DNA of 64,000 nucleotides, from assembly GCA_037953625.1 (NCBI GenBank), contig CM075651.1:135994501-136058500 (forward strand), written 5' to 3'. Made by a program: the position numbers and the translations under genes. The stretch is from Crotalaria pallida. Lineage: Eukaryota; Streptophyta; Magnoliopsida; Fabales; Fabaceae. The stretch's first letter is position 1. The number at the start of each line of letters is the position of its first letter. The notes beneath the pieces were generated by a model, which saw only the letters and a list, made by a program, of their open reading frames with translations, made no database searches and had not been told where the DNA came from. Below are positions 12,221 to 23,536 of this stretch, one piece after another.

Positions 12221-12660
12221 AAGCTTTTTTACCTAATTGGGGCCAATTTGAAAACTATTTACCAATTTGGGGGGGTTTTGAAACTATTTCCCAGGGAGGG
12301 GTCGTTTTTGCCATGCTGGAAATTTTTTTTTTCACCACGTGGCAGTGGCGCTACCTGCTGTAGCGCCACCGGTGGCGCCGGTGCCAGTAGCGCCACCGGT
12401 CCCCATTGGTTGGGGCTGCCTCAACTTTAAAAAAAAAAAAGGAAAAAGGTGTCAGTGGGGAGCCAGCAGCGCCACGTGGCAGCTGCTGGCTGGGTGGCGC
12501 CAGTCAAAGTAGCGCCACCCGGGTGGCGCCGGTGGCAGTAGCGCCGCCCCCCCACAGCGTGACACGTGTCACGCTGTCCCCTCCCAGCCCAACCACCGGA
12601 TTCCCCCCTATCCCTTCCCTGATTCCCTTATCCCCTACCTCTCTATATATATTCTATCAT
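12221..12660. repeat. Left terminal inverted repeat of the MULE
   Basis: It is the inverted match of about 18395-18794. The outer 90 bp are AT-rich with a G-run. The inner part is GC-rich, with repeated palindromic blocks around GTAGCGCCACC/GGTGGCGCTAC. A TATA-like TCTATATATATTC follows near 12641, about 170 bp before the transposase start codon, so the TIR can serve as promoter. Confidence 0.85.
12556..12575. promoter_or_regulatory. 20-bp palindrome with G-box core, left TIR
   Basis: The perfect palindrome AGCGTGACAC plus its complement has a CACGTG core at 12563-12568. The same palindrome sits at 18507-18526 in the right TIR. CACGTG is a known plant bHLH/bZIP site. Conservation in both TIRs suggests a transposase or transcription factor site; this is inference. 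Confidence 0.5.
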
Positions 12661-12811
12661 CTTCAACTCTACTCACACAAAACCCCACTCTTGCAACAAA
12701 AAAAAATCAAACCCATTTCTTTTCAGCTTCTTTCTTCTTAAATATATTTCTTTTCTCACATTTACCTTCTTTTTATCAATTTGAAAATTTCTCACATATA
12801 TTAAAGTAGCA

Positions 12812-15197
12812 ATGAGTCAAGGTGTAGATTGGCATAATGAAATTGTCGACACCGAAACTGAGGATGAAAGTTTAGATGATGGTTCGGCTGAGAGTAGTGA
12901 TGACTATGACGATCATTCAGCTCCGTCTCATTTATCAATATCTGTCATGGTTACTCATGTTTCATCATTTAGGCCTGATAATTTAACTCCACAAGAAACA
13001 GGTTTGATTTTTTAAGTTTATTGATTAATTACATTTTTTTTAATGTTTTATTATAAATAAACATAATTTTTCAAATTCTTTAATTTATAAATAGGTGCAT
13101 TCCAAAATGTCTCTCCTTTTTTTGGTCAAATTAATTGGGATCACCCCGATCAAGAGATTGAATTTGAAGGATTAGATGTGCCCGGTTCATGGTCAATTGG
13201 ACAAGAGTTATATGTCGGTTTACGATTTAACTCGAAGGAAGCTGTTCAAATGGCGCTTAAACATTACTCGATGAGAATTCATCAAACTTATTTTGTTGTT
13301 GAATCAAAGCGAGATTGCTACTACGTTAAATGTCCAAAGTGCGAAGAAGGATGTCCTTGGAGGATGAGAGCAATTTTACCTAAAAAATCAAGTAAATGGA
13401 GGATAACTAAATGGGGTGGACAACATACGTGTGTCAATGTAATGTTATCTCAAGACCATCCAAAGTTAGATTCCAACTATATAGCATCATGTATAATAGG
13501 TAAGATACTTAAGTTTCATTTATTGTTTCATTCCATATGTTAAATTTATTATATATTTTTATTTGATGTACATTTTTTTTACATCATTTAGGTATGGTTT
13601 CAAAAGAACCTCATGTATCTATAACTCTCATCCAAGAAAGGATATCCAGCACATACGGTTATCAAATATCTTATAAGAAGGCGTGGATGGCAAAGAGCAA
13701 AGCAATAAAACATGTTTTTGGTGATTGGGAAGCATCATACAAATTGTTACCCAGGTGGTTGGATTACATGCAAATGTTTGCACAATATTCTTACTACAAG
13801 ATCGAGACGGAGGATGTTTTAGTTCATAATCGAGTTAGCAGCGAACTACGCATGTTTCATCGAGTTTTTTGGACATTCAAACAATGTTCTGAAGCGTTTG
13901 AATTTTGCAAACCCATCATTCAAATTGACGGGACGTTTTTATATGGCAAGTACCGTGGCACATTACTAATTGCCACTTCTCAAGATGGAAACAGTAAAGT
14001 GGTTCCCCTTGCCTTTGCCATTGTAGAAGGGGAGACTCTAAGTGCTTGATCGTGGTTCTTGGCAAACATCCGTGAGCATGTGACTAGCAAGACTGGGATA
14101 TGTTTGATTTCTGATCGTCACAAAAGCATAATTCAAGCTGTGGCCAATGAACATCTTGGATGGCAACCGCCCAATGCATACCATGTCTACTGCATACGCC
14201 ACATTGCCAGCAATTTTAATCTTCGATTCAAAAATAGCGAATTGAAGGGTGAATTAATATCACTTGGTAAGCATTGTAATAAATCTCCATTGTTTTTATT
14301 TCTTATAATATTAACTAATAATTTTTTTGTTCCATTATTATAGGTTATATTCCGGGGAAAATCCACTTTGACAATGTGTTCCGACAATTTAAGAGTGAAA
14401 GTGCAGATATAGAAAGATGGATTGATAGAATCCCCAAGGAGAAATGGAGTCTAGCTTATGATGGTGGTCGAAAGTATGGTCACATGACAACCAACTTGTC
14501 AGAATGCGTGAATAAACTTCTCAAAGGTACTCGGAATTTGCCAATAACAGCCTTGGTGAAGAGTACATACGCAAGGTTGGTGAACTATTTTGTGACAAGA
14601 GTAGGGGCGGCCATGGCTGAATATGCTAGCGGGAGAAGATATTGCGACAAGTTGATAAGAGCTATGGAAAAAAATCAGGAGCTTGCATGTTCTCATCAAG
14701 TCCGCAGATATGGTGCCGCTAACATGAGCTTTGAAGTCGAGGAAGCATTTAATCCTATAACACAGAGTGGTGGTCAATCATGGTGGGTGTCATTACAGCA
14801 TAGACAATGCCAATGTGGGCAATTCCAAGCATATCACTATCCGTGTTCTCACGTTGTTGCTGCATGCGCTGCTGTGAGTATTGATGCATATCAATTTGTG
14901 GATAAAGCATACACAATATAAAACATCATCAATGCTTACTCTCCCGTATGGAGGCCTTTGGGAAATGAAGAAGGGATTATCCATCTACCTAGGCCATGGG
15001 AGTTGGTGCCAGATCCGTCTATGTTACGCCCTAAAGGTCGACCGAGGTCCACTCGTATGAGAAATGAAATGGATTGGGTTGAGTCGCAACCTTCCCAAAA
15101 ATGTGGGATTTGCAGATCCGAGGGTCATAACAGAAAGAGGTGTCCACTACGACCAGGAGGATCTGGTTCTCAACCAAATGACGGAGACAATGTTTAG
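12812..15197 (+). pseudogene. MULE transposase (MURA-type), two nonsense codons
   Basis: Four exons with GT-AG introns are inferred: 12812-13001, 13095-13499, 13592-14266 and 14344-15197, together 708 codons including the stop. The acidic N-terminus (about 60 aa) is followed by the MuDR DNA-binding domain (CPKCEEGCPWRMRA, HTC), then the DDE catalytic core: D in IQIDGTFLYGKYRG, D in LISDRHKSI, and a probable E in TTNLSECVN. Next come a SWIM zinc finger (CQCGQF...CSHVVAAC) and a C-terminal zinc knuckle (CGICRSEGHNRKRC). Two in-frame stops break it: TGA at 14047-14049, at a position where relatives have Trp, and TAA at 14919-14921. The reading phase is kept across all introns, so the decay is recent. 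It reads inward from the left TIR. Confidence 0.92.
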
Positions 15198-15467
15198 GAT
15201 ATGTTTACTTGTCATGTTTACCTTCCTTTTGTCATTACGTTTTTGTATCCAATTTTAAGAAATAAAATATATTTATGTTCGATGTTTTAGTTGTCATGTT
15301 TAATTTCTGTTTCTCAATATGTCCTCATTCTCAATGTTATATCACAAATATTTATATATTACTATTATACATCACAAATATTACATCAATCATCATCTTC
15401 GTTGTCATCCGGTGGTGATAAAATGCAATGCCGACGTCGATCTCTAGCGCCGCGATGAGGGTTTCTT

Positions 15468-17659
15468 CTAATGGACGAATGGTGCGTAACAAGGTTGCGA
15501 GGATGAGGAAGGGATAAATGGTGCTGGTGTGTAACATGATGGTGATGATGATGAAGGCACATATGGTGATCGTGTGTAATATGGGAAAGATGATGAAGGT
15601 GCCATGTTCGGGAACGATGATGAAGATGCCATGTTCACGAACGATGATGAAGGTGCCACGTTCGGGAACGATGATGAAGGTGTCATATTTGGGGTCGTTT
15701 GTCCTTGAGGGGATAATGGTGGCCAGAACCATTGTTCAGATTGTTGATTAGGTTCTTGTGAAGGAACGTAATACATTCCTGGCGCACGATCATTTATTTG
15801 CTCAATATTAACATTCTGAGGGATCACTTGCCGCCTACGACGCTGTAGTGCATGACCTTCCACTCTTGACGACTGAAACGGGTTTTGCACATCTGTTTCA
15901 GGAGCATGTTGATACGGAGGCTGAGATGGCACAATAGCTTCAGTAATTCTATTTGCCTCTTTCATTGTAGATAAAATTTGCTCCGTTAATATTCTAATCT
16001 GCTCAAATTCTGCAGGCGGATCAACATGTCTGGAGCAGATATAATGTGCTTGCTCAACTGAATCAGCATGCACAACAAAGATGAGAAAATTCAAGCTCAT
16101 ATGTTTATATATCTTTACATATTAAGATAAAATTTGACTTTACATATTTAGATTTGTTAAATTACCACAAAGCCTTGACGTGCAGCTTTTTGGGTGATCC
16201 ATCTACGTGTGTGACGCCTATACCACATCATGTATTCAGATTGAAAGTTCATAACATTTGGTTCATGTGGTGCTGTGAATATCATGCATTGCCGATGATC
16301 CCATATGTTAACTACAGGAGCTAATATTTCCACCCAATTGTCAGCTTGTTTCCCTTTTAGAGTTTGGTCATGCAACCAAATGGGTTGTGAGGGTGCACCA
16401 GGAATATGTTGCCTCATGCCAAATTGTCTCATGACACGATCTGGTTGATGTCATTCGACAATGTTGAAGCATATCATTGGGACAAGGGCCCTCCACATGA
16501 CCATTTCATCAATAACGTATTGCGGAAACGTATACAAGTGGTAGGTATATGGCTCCCATTTAATCTGGAAAAAAAATATTACATTAAACATTAAAAACTC
16601 GTGGTTTAATGAATTCAAAATTAAAAATTATAAATGTAAATAAATAATAGTTCTTACATCTTCCTGTCCCATTTGCTCAAATGTCATCCGATAGTAGTCC
16701 AAGTTGTGATTTGGCTTCCTAAAATTTACTTTCGGCATCCAACTATTTAATCAAATTAATTACATTAGCAATATATTTAACTACAGGATAAAAGAATTTG
16801 ATTTATTAAATAAGAATAAAAGAATTACTTACTTTAATGCAAAGGGGGTCTCGTGCGGACGAATGTAGTTATCATTGATGATTGTCGGCGAAATAGATGG
16901 GAATCTAGACCATGCCCACAATTGTATAAGCAAAACGGGGCCAGCAATCTCCTTTGTATAATAATCGGTGGCATTACATAGCTCCCGATATAAATAACCA
17001 AGAACAGCTGAACCCCAACTATATGTACCAGCTTCAGTCATGTCTTCTAACAGTGGCAGAAACCGCAGCGGTACAAACTTACCAGAATGGTCAGTAAAAA
17101 GTAGTCCTCCTATCAGCCTTAGTATAAAAGCTCGTGTATACTGCAGTTGCAATTGCTCACTTCTCGCGTAGCGTGAGAAGTCGCCAAAATTATTTTGCAA
17201 CCAATTTAATCTTAAACGACCCCCAGTTATTGCTTCTTGTGGTGGCTTGGTGCCCAACATTTGCTCGACATATGACGGCCAATCATAATGATGTGTTCTG
17301 CCTATGACCGCTTTACCGTTGACACGGAGACCAAATAAAATTGCAACATCTTCCAAACCAATTGTGCACTCTCCAAATGGCATGTGGAAGGTATGAGTCT
17401 CTGGTCTCCAACGCTCAACCAATGCAGAAATAAGCGGCCGTTCAATTTGATAAGATGGTATTTGTGCAAACGCTAAAAAACCAGCATTATTTAAGTTGTG
17501 ATGTATAGCAGGTGGGATATCCGAACCACCTTCCCGAAATTGTTGTACGCGTCGAACAGCTAAAATTCTATCTTCATCCCCATTCCATACATGTTGTGAG
17601 ACATGTACATTTTGTAAAGTTAAAAGTGACGGATCAACTGGACCTGGGTTAAGCGACAT
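15468..17659 (-). pseudogene. PMD protein gene of the MULE (mudrB-like position)
   Basis: The gene starts at Met 17659 (MSLNPGPVDPSLL) and converges on the transposase gene. Inferred exons on the minus strand are 17659-16833, 16742-16658, 16564-16166 and 16057-15468. Phase is kept across the first two junctions but does not fit at the last one, so that boundary is uncertain. Residues about 80-125 carry the PMD core RW..ETHTFHMPFGECTIGLEDVAILFGL; further PMD blocks are KVNFRKPNHNLDYYRMTF and PDRVMRQFGMRQ. An in-frame TGA at 16453-16451 stands where relatives have Trp before HQPDRV. The C-terminus is Ser/Pro-rich with a 9-residue repeat. Proteins of this kind are often labelled serine/threonine phosphatase 7 long form homolog or MAIN-like. 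The role in transposition is unknown. Confidence 0.87.
15589..15696. repeat. 27-bp coding minisatellite in the MULE PMD gene
   Basis: Four units begin at 15589, 15616, 15643 and 15670. On the minus strand they encode repeats close to SSSFPNMAP. The exact 27-bp period keeps the frame, so the repeat arose within a coding sequence. Confidence 0.75.
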
Positions 17660-17684
17660 TTTGTCTCACCTACAAAATATTATT

Positions 17685-18110
17685 AAAGTGTTAATAATAA
17701 ATATTATTTCTAATAAAGATTGAAAATAATTAAACAATGGTATATAAATAAATAATAGTGATAATGAATGCTGAATAAAAATTACTAAACACAAAATTAA
17801 AAGAATAATAAATACAATGATAACAAAAATTAAATAATTAAAGTGTTAATAATAAATACTATTAGTGAAAGAGATTGAAAATAATTAAGCAATGATATAT
17901 AAATAAATAATAATGATAATGAATGCTGAATAAAAATTACTAAACACAAAATTAAAAGAATAATAAATACAATGATAACAAAAATTAAATAATTAAAGTG
18001 TTAATAATAAATACTATTAGTGAAAGAGATTGAAAATAATTAAGCAATGATATATAAATAAATAATAATGATAATGAATACTAAATACAAATTACTAAAT
18101 AAAAGAATTA
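17685..18110. repeat. 155-bp tandem repeat upstream of the MULE PMD gene
   Basis: The marker AAAGTGTTAATAATAAA recurs at 17685, 17840 and 17995, giving about 2.7 units of a 155-bp AT-rich repeat. It begins just 26 bp upstream of the PMD start codon and runs toward the right TIR, so it forms the gene's leader or proximal promoter. Confidence 0.8.
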
Positions 18111-18394
18111 AAAAAAACCATAAATACAATGAAAATAAATATTCAGAGTACCAAAAAAATTTTCAATTTATAATATTGCTACATGATAACAAAAATTTAA
18201 TACAAATAAAAATTAGAATACTCAAAATTATTTACCTCAACCAGAGATTCTTCAAACTATTTCTTTAAACGGGGTTGAAAATAATTAATTAGCAACAACT
18301 AAAATGAAAGAAGTGTTTTTACCAAAAAAAAAATGCAAGAAGTGTGTGAATTAAGTTTATAAGAATAAGTGAATATAAGTTAGGGAGGGAGATG

Positions 18395-18794
18395 AAATAT
18401 ATAGAGAAAGGGGGATAAGGGACGGAGAGGGTAGGTAGGGGTGGGGGATAAGGGAAATCTGGGAAAGGGATGGGGGAATCCGGATGGTTGGGGGGGGGGG
18501 GGGGACAGCGTGACACGTGTCACGCTGCGGGGGGGGGGGGGGGGGGGTGGCGCTACTGGCACCGGCGCCACCCGGGTGGCGCTACTTTGACTGCCGCCAC
18601 CCAGCCAGCAGCTGCCACGTGGCGCTGGTGGCTCCCCCCCGACACCGCGCTACAGCAGGTAGCGCCACTGCCACGTGGTAAAAAAAAAAATTTTTTCCAG
18701 CATGGCAAAAACGACCCCTCCCTGGGAAATAGTTTCAAAACCCCCCCAAATTGGTAAATAGTTTTCAAATTGGCCCCAATTAGGTAAAAAAGCC
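18395..18794. repeat. Right terminal inverted repeat of the MULE
   Basis: It is the inverted match of 12221-12660, including the CCATGCTGG block, the GGCGCTAC-type palindromes and long G-homopolymers at about 18490-18547 (probably unstable). A TATA-like CTATATATTT lies on the minus strand near 18400. The PMD gene on the minus strand starts about 740 bp further in. Confidence 0.85.
18507..18526. promoter_or_regulatory. 20-bp palindrome with G-box core, right TIR
   Basis: It is identical to the palindrome at 12556-12575. It is flanked by G-runs on both sides, while the surrounding TIR has diverged. Confidence 0.5.
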
Positions 18795-18803
18795 TTAAAA
18801 AAA

Positions 18804-18974
18804 TGTGAACAGGATCATAATAACACAGATACAATATGAAATAACAAAAATATTTCTCATAATGTTATTGTAGACAGAGCTTTGCGGCCTCCTTTATGGT
18901 AAATAATTTTGCCTTACCCCATTGTGATCATTGCGACCTTTGAATTTTTTTAATGAAATACTCCCTCCAATCTT
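18804..18974. repeat. Tandem duplication copy 1, second segment
   Basis: It continues the copy 1 sequence after the MULE and matches 31271-31435 (GCTTTGCGGCCTCCTT, GATCATTGCGACC). At 18959 a MITE end begins in which the LINE inserted. Confidence 0.82.
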
Positions 18975-19156
18975 TTTTCGGTAAAAGAATAAATTCATTA
19001 CCAACGTGAAAAATTCAAGAACAAAATAAACGATTTTCATCCTTAACCTTGCCACCTTCTAGGAAGGGTTCAAGATCAAAGACTAAGTCAATCCTTAGGG
19101 AAGTTTGCCACCTTCTATGAAGGGTTCAAACAAATTAAACCCAAGGAAAAAGAATG

Positions 19157-22100
19157 TTAAAGTTCCTGTCTAATCCTATCTACAAAAGAATGATTGGACC
19201 AATTTACATAATTCGGAAAACAAAAACTAATTCTATGAGCAACCTCTCTTCTAATTGCACTAAACACAAATTGCATACTCCGCGTGCGATCCATGAAAGT
19301 TCTACCATTCCTTTCCTCCCAGATGTGATAGATTAATGCTGTAAACAAGGCAAACACGCATTTGCGCCTGGTCCTGTCACGAAAGGCTGACCGAATCCAA
19401 CCTGTCCAGTTATGATACTTGTAAGGCCACCTGTCAATTCCAATCCACATGCAGCAGCATTCAAGGAGATTACGACTCCAAATACATTCAAAGAATAAAT
19501 GATTCCTGGATTCAGCAGATATTAAACAAAGACAACAATGATTAGGAATAAACATAAAAGAAGATATTCTATCAAGAGTGTGCAACTTGCCAAGGGCAGC
19601 AAGCCAAGCTATAAAGCAATGCTTCTGAACATTCACACTATTCCAAACCATTCTATACAAGGGAAAATACCCTTGCTGATTAGTGAGAAACAAATACCCA
19701 CTCTTGATAGTGTACACACCATCATGGGTTCCAATCCAGCTATCATTATGAAAACCATTCCGAAGTTTGTCCCTGACCTTAAGCACCCGTTTCCAATGCC
19801 AGCCTGCTCCCTGCATCGCATTACACTCCCAAAAATCCTGATCCTTAATGTATATCGAATGCACCCAGCAGACCCACAAATTATCTTTCTTCATAGCCAG
19901 ATCCCAAACCTACTTGCCAATTGCCGCAATGTTCCAAATGCAACTATCCTTTATGTTTAATCCTCCAGCCTTCCTGCTTTTACACACATCATTCCAAGCA
20001 ACATTCGCCGAGTAATGACCTGTGTCCTGTCTCCCCCAAAGGAAACCCCAGCAAATCTTCTCAATATCTCTCAAGACAGTTTTCGGAATAATAAATATAG
20101 TGGCCCAATAAGTGTGCAAACTCAATAACACTGAATTAATAAGACAACACCTCTCCTGATACGACAAATTTCTAGATTTCCAAATATTAGCCCTCTTGGT
20201 CACCTTTTCCACTAGTAAATGACAAGTGGAGACAGACCATTTCCTAGCAGATAAAGGAAGACCAAGATATCTGAATGGGAATTTCCCCCTTTTGGAAGCC
20301 TGTTATCTCCACAAGCTCATCTTGGCGCTGCTGGGTAATACCTGCCATATAAATCGAGGACTTTTCATTACTGGCATGCAACCCTGACATACAAGAAAAT
20401 TTATTAAAAGCTTGCATCAAAATATCAACACTAGCTGGATGGCCCTTGCAAAATATCATCAAATCATCAGCAAACGCTAAATTCACAAGCCTCAACTCCT
20501 TGCAAAGAGGGTGAAACCTGAAATTCCTATGATGTGTAGCATGCTGTAAAATTCTTGTTAAAATTTCCATGGACAACACAAAAATAAGGGGGGAGACAGG
20601 ATCACCCTGTCTGATACCTCTGGAACCTGTAAAGGACATAGACTGCTGACCATTCAGAACGATCGAATAGGTCACCGTTGTGATACAAGCCATGATCCAA
20701 GTCACAAATTTTTCAGGAAATCTGAAAGCAACTAACATATGTTTAATGAACCTCCAGCTCAAAGTGTCATAGGCCTTCCTGATATCAATCTTCATCATAC
20801 ATCTGGGAGAAGTTCTGCTCCTACCATACAGCCTTAGAACGTCTTGAGAAATAAGAACATTATGCACAATGCTTCTGCCTTTCACAAAAGCTGTCTGATT
20901 ATCCTGAACAATGCTAGGCAAAACATAATTTAGTCTATTACAAATAATCTTAGTAATGCATTTATAAATAGAATTACAGCATGCTATGGGCCTAAAATCC
21001 TTCACATTGCTAGGATTATCAATTTTTGGAATCATAACCAAATTAGTTTGGTTAATCTCCCGCAACATTCTGCCAGTATGAAAGAAGTCCTTCACCGCTG
21101 CACACACATCAACACCAACAATCTCCCAAGCCTCCTTAAAGAAGCCTGAGCCATATCCATCTGGACCAGGTGACTTATCCTGATGAATAGCAAAAATCGC
21201 TTCCTTAACCTCATCATCTATAATAGGCCTGATAAGACTCAGCTGCTGACCACTATCTAGCATGGCACCCTAATTCATAAAATCCAGGTCCCACTCCCAT
21301 GTACTCTGAGGTGCTGTGAACAACAATTTGTAATGCTCCTGAAAAGCACTACAAATATCATCCTGGCTTGTAACTGTTGCACCCTGTTCATTCACAATAC
21401 TCAAAACTCTAATCCTTTATTTCCTCTGCCTGATAGAAGTATGAAATAATCTCGAATTCTGGTCACCTTCATTCAACCAATCCACCTTAGCCTTTTGTCT
21501 GAGCAAAGAGAAAGCTGCCTGACTAACTGACTGATATCGAGCTATAAGATCCTTTTCTTCAGCCTGCAACCCTACATCAAATGGCCTATTAATCATCTCT
21601 GTCTGTACATAAAAAAAGCCTATCCCTAGGTTGAACCTCTTGTTTGTCAATATGAGCAAAAGCCTCCCTATTCAGCTTAGAAAGAGGCTTTCTCAATAGC
21701 CGCAGTTTGCTACAAACCCTGTACATGTTACTCCCATCACACTTAACAGACCAAACAGTATGCACAATCTTAGCAAAATCTCTGTGCTTTGCCCACATAT
21801 TGAAGAATTTGAAGCTGGACCGCCTAGGCTGACAACCAGTCCCTCAATCAACCAGAATAGGGGAATGATCTGAAATCCCAGGCACCAAGAAATCAGTTTC
21901 TGCATTCGGCCATTGCACACACCAATGTTCATTCACAAGTGCTCGATCAAGTTTACAAAAAATTCTATCCTGCTGATCCTGCTTATTGCACCATGTAAAG
22001 TAGCACCCTTTGTACCTCATATCAAATAACTGGCAAGTATTCACACAGTCATTAAAATCACCCAGCGCCTGAACATCAACCGGCAAACCACCAAACTTCT

Positions 22101-22548
22101 CCTCATGAGAAAGAAAAGTATTAAAATCCCCCAGCACAATCCACGGGATTTGAATGAAATCATGAATTCCTTTTAAAACATTCCATAACTCCTTCCTGTG
22201 TTCATAGTCATTAGATGCATAGACAAAGGTAGCATAAAAAACAATACCAGACTGCTTTATCTTAACACAACAATGCACATACTGCATCGACCAACTCATA
22301 ATCTCAACATCAAACATATCCACCCTCCAAATCAGCCATATACGGCCAATCGGACATAAATCATGGTTAGAAAAAGAACCCCAACCAGAGGCAATCCTAT
22401 TCTGAACAAATTGAAAAGAGGCAGCTCTCAACTTATTTTCCAAAATTCCTAACAATCCTACATTATATTTATAATAAAAATATACTACTACTTTTTGTTT
22501 TAGAGGGCGGTTCAACCCTCTAACATTCCAGGCAGCAATCCTATCCAT
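19157..22548 (-). pseudogene. LINE ORF2 (endonuclease-reverse transcriptase), frameshifted
   Basis: It starts MDRIAAWNVRGLN, the apurinic-type endonuclease N-terminus. GDFNTFLS and SDHSPILV mark the endonuclease active site at about 22120 and 21850. The reverse transcriptase lies at about 21265-20250 with SPGPDGY, FRPIACCN, KIDIRKAYDTLSW, GIRQGDPVSPLIF and the catalytic FADD. The C-terminal zf-RVT domain (19894-19157) has WHWKRVLKVRDKL and the HCCLCLISAESRNHLFFEC cluster. Frames change at about 21840, 21600, 21420, 20240 and 19900, so no full protein is possible. No RNase H domain is seen after zf-RVT in this element. Confidence 0.9.
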
Positions 22549-22873
22549 TAGATATTTGCTTATAGGTTTCACCCTTTTGCAAACTAATAGTTTTAGATTT
22601 ACCTTTACTCCGTGAAGTGACTGGCGTCCACCCTTCTTCATCATTAGCAACTTCATACACATCGTCACCTTTATCACTGGCAGTATTAGCAACTTCTTTG
22701 CCCTTCACCTCCCCCTTACTCGAAGGTGTCTGTTCAACAACCTCCTGAATGGCCTCCGTTGCTAGCTCAATATTCTCCTCTGGGATAGTACCCTTCTCAA
22801 GACTATCCTTGAGTTTCAGCTTATCAACCAAGACATCCACATCCTCCTGGGTAGGTTTATTTTTACTCCTGGG
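22541..22873 (-). pseudogene. LINE ORF1 C-terminal fragment
   Basis: This is the tail of the L1 ORF1 (nucleic acid-binding chaperone) protein. It is Lys/Glu-rich and ends with EEGWTPVTSRSKGKSK, a block common at the end of plant L1 ORF1. The N-terminal part, including the RNA-binding domain, is missing through 5' truncation. Its stop TAG (22543-22541) overlaps the ORF2 start ATG (22548-22546), an 8-nt overlap. Confidence 0.75.
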
Positions 22874-23302
22874 TACTCCCTCCAATCTTGTTTATAAGAA
22901 AAAAAAACAATGCTATATTGTACGAATTTTCCAGCAACGAATGGCTCACGAATTGAATGCACCAATCCAATCATGACAGGAGAGACAATAGAACACAATA
23001 ATAAATTCGCACGTTGTTTCACGAATTATGCTTCATGCAATTAAGCATTTTCGAAAAAAAAAATATACATAAAATGTTATTATATATAACCAAAAACTAA
23101 CTAGCTTTCTATTCTTAATACAATCATTCCTAAAATATTCTTATAAAATGATTGAATCATTTAATTTTTGTTATATTCCCAATACAATTTTACTAAACTA
23201 GTCTATTTTTTATGAATGTGAAAAAATTAAATACATCTAACTATTTTTTTCTCAATACATGTGCCGGTAATTATTTTGCTAATAAACAAGATCGGAGGAA
23301 GT
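22874..23302. mobile_element. MITE split by the LINE
   Basis: The ends are inverted: CTCCCTCCAATCTTGTTTATAAG at the left and CTAATAAACAAGATCGGAGGAAG at the right. The LINE target duplication is the left end of this MITE. The interior is AT-rich and non-coding. The duplicate locus at 31436 carries a different MITE. Confidence 0.6.
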
Positions 23303-23406
23303 AGTCCCAATATGGAAAGCATTTTTCCTAAGATTGAAGGACTCATGCAACGACCCGGTTGGCGTGGGGAAGAGAATTTGTCGCATATCATTTCATTTAA
23401 ATAAGT
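23303..23406. repeat. Tandem duplication copy 1, third segment
   Basis: It matches 33152-33250: GGAAAGCATTTTTCC, CGACCCGGTTGGCGT and GAAGAGAATYTGTCGCATATC. The match breaks at TTTAAATAAGT, the insertion point of the SINE and LINE, and resumes at 27736. Confidence 0.8.
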
Positions 23407-23521
23407 GTTCGCGTAAGACAGCCCAGTTGGTGGCTGCAGAGACACTTAGGATTTCCCCCTCCCCAGGTCATGGGTTCTAGTCCCAGACCTCCCACGTAAA
23501 CCAAAAAATAAATAAATAAAT
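23407..23521 (+). mobile_element. tRNA-derived SINE
   Basis: An RNA polymerase III A-box-like CAGCCCAGTTGG (11 of 12 consensus positions) lies at 23419-23430. A B-box-like GGTTCTAGTCC lies at 23473-23483, 43 bp further on. The 3' tail is (AAAT)n-like. The flanking words TTTAAATAAGT at 23396-23406 and AAATAAGT near 23522-23529 fit a target duplication. The unoccupied duplicate at about 33245 reads TTTAAACCAGTT. Confidence 0.65.
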
Positions 23522-23536
23522 AAATAAGTTAACACC

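Larger units (their letters stand above)
12221..18794. mobile_element. Autonomous-type Mutator-like element (MULE) with transposase and PMD genes
   Basis: A 6.57-kb element has long terminal inverted repeats and a perfect 9-bp target duplication, TTAAAAAAA, at 12212-12220 and 18795-18803. The empty site is visible in the duplicate at about 31262-31275 (CGATTAAAAAGAGTGAACAGG). Termini read AAGCTTTTTTACC on the left and, inverted, GGCTTTTTTACC on the right. It contains a transposase gene on the + strand reading in from the left TIR and a PMD gene on the - strand reading in from the right TIR. Both have nonsense codons, so this copy is probably dead, though its parts are otherwise full length. 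Confidence 0.95.
18975..22873 (-). mobile_element. 5'-truncated L1-type LINE
   Basis: A non-LTR retrotransposon lies on the minus strand, flanked by a perfect 16-bp target duplication TACTCCCTCCAATCTT at 18959-18974 and 22874-22889. The 3' end faces left and has only a short T-run on the + strand, so the poly(A) is short. It retains the last 110 codons of ORF1 and a much-decayed ORF2 with endonuclease, reverse transcriptase and a C-terminal zf-RVT region. The target was itself the end of a MITE. Confidence 0.92.
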
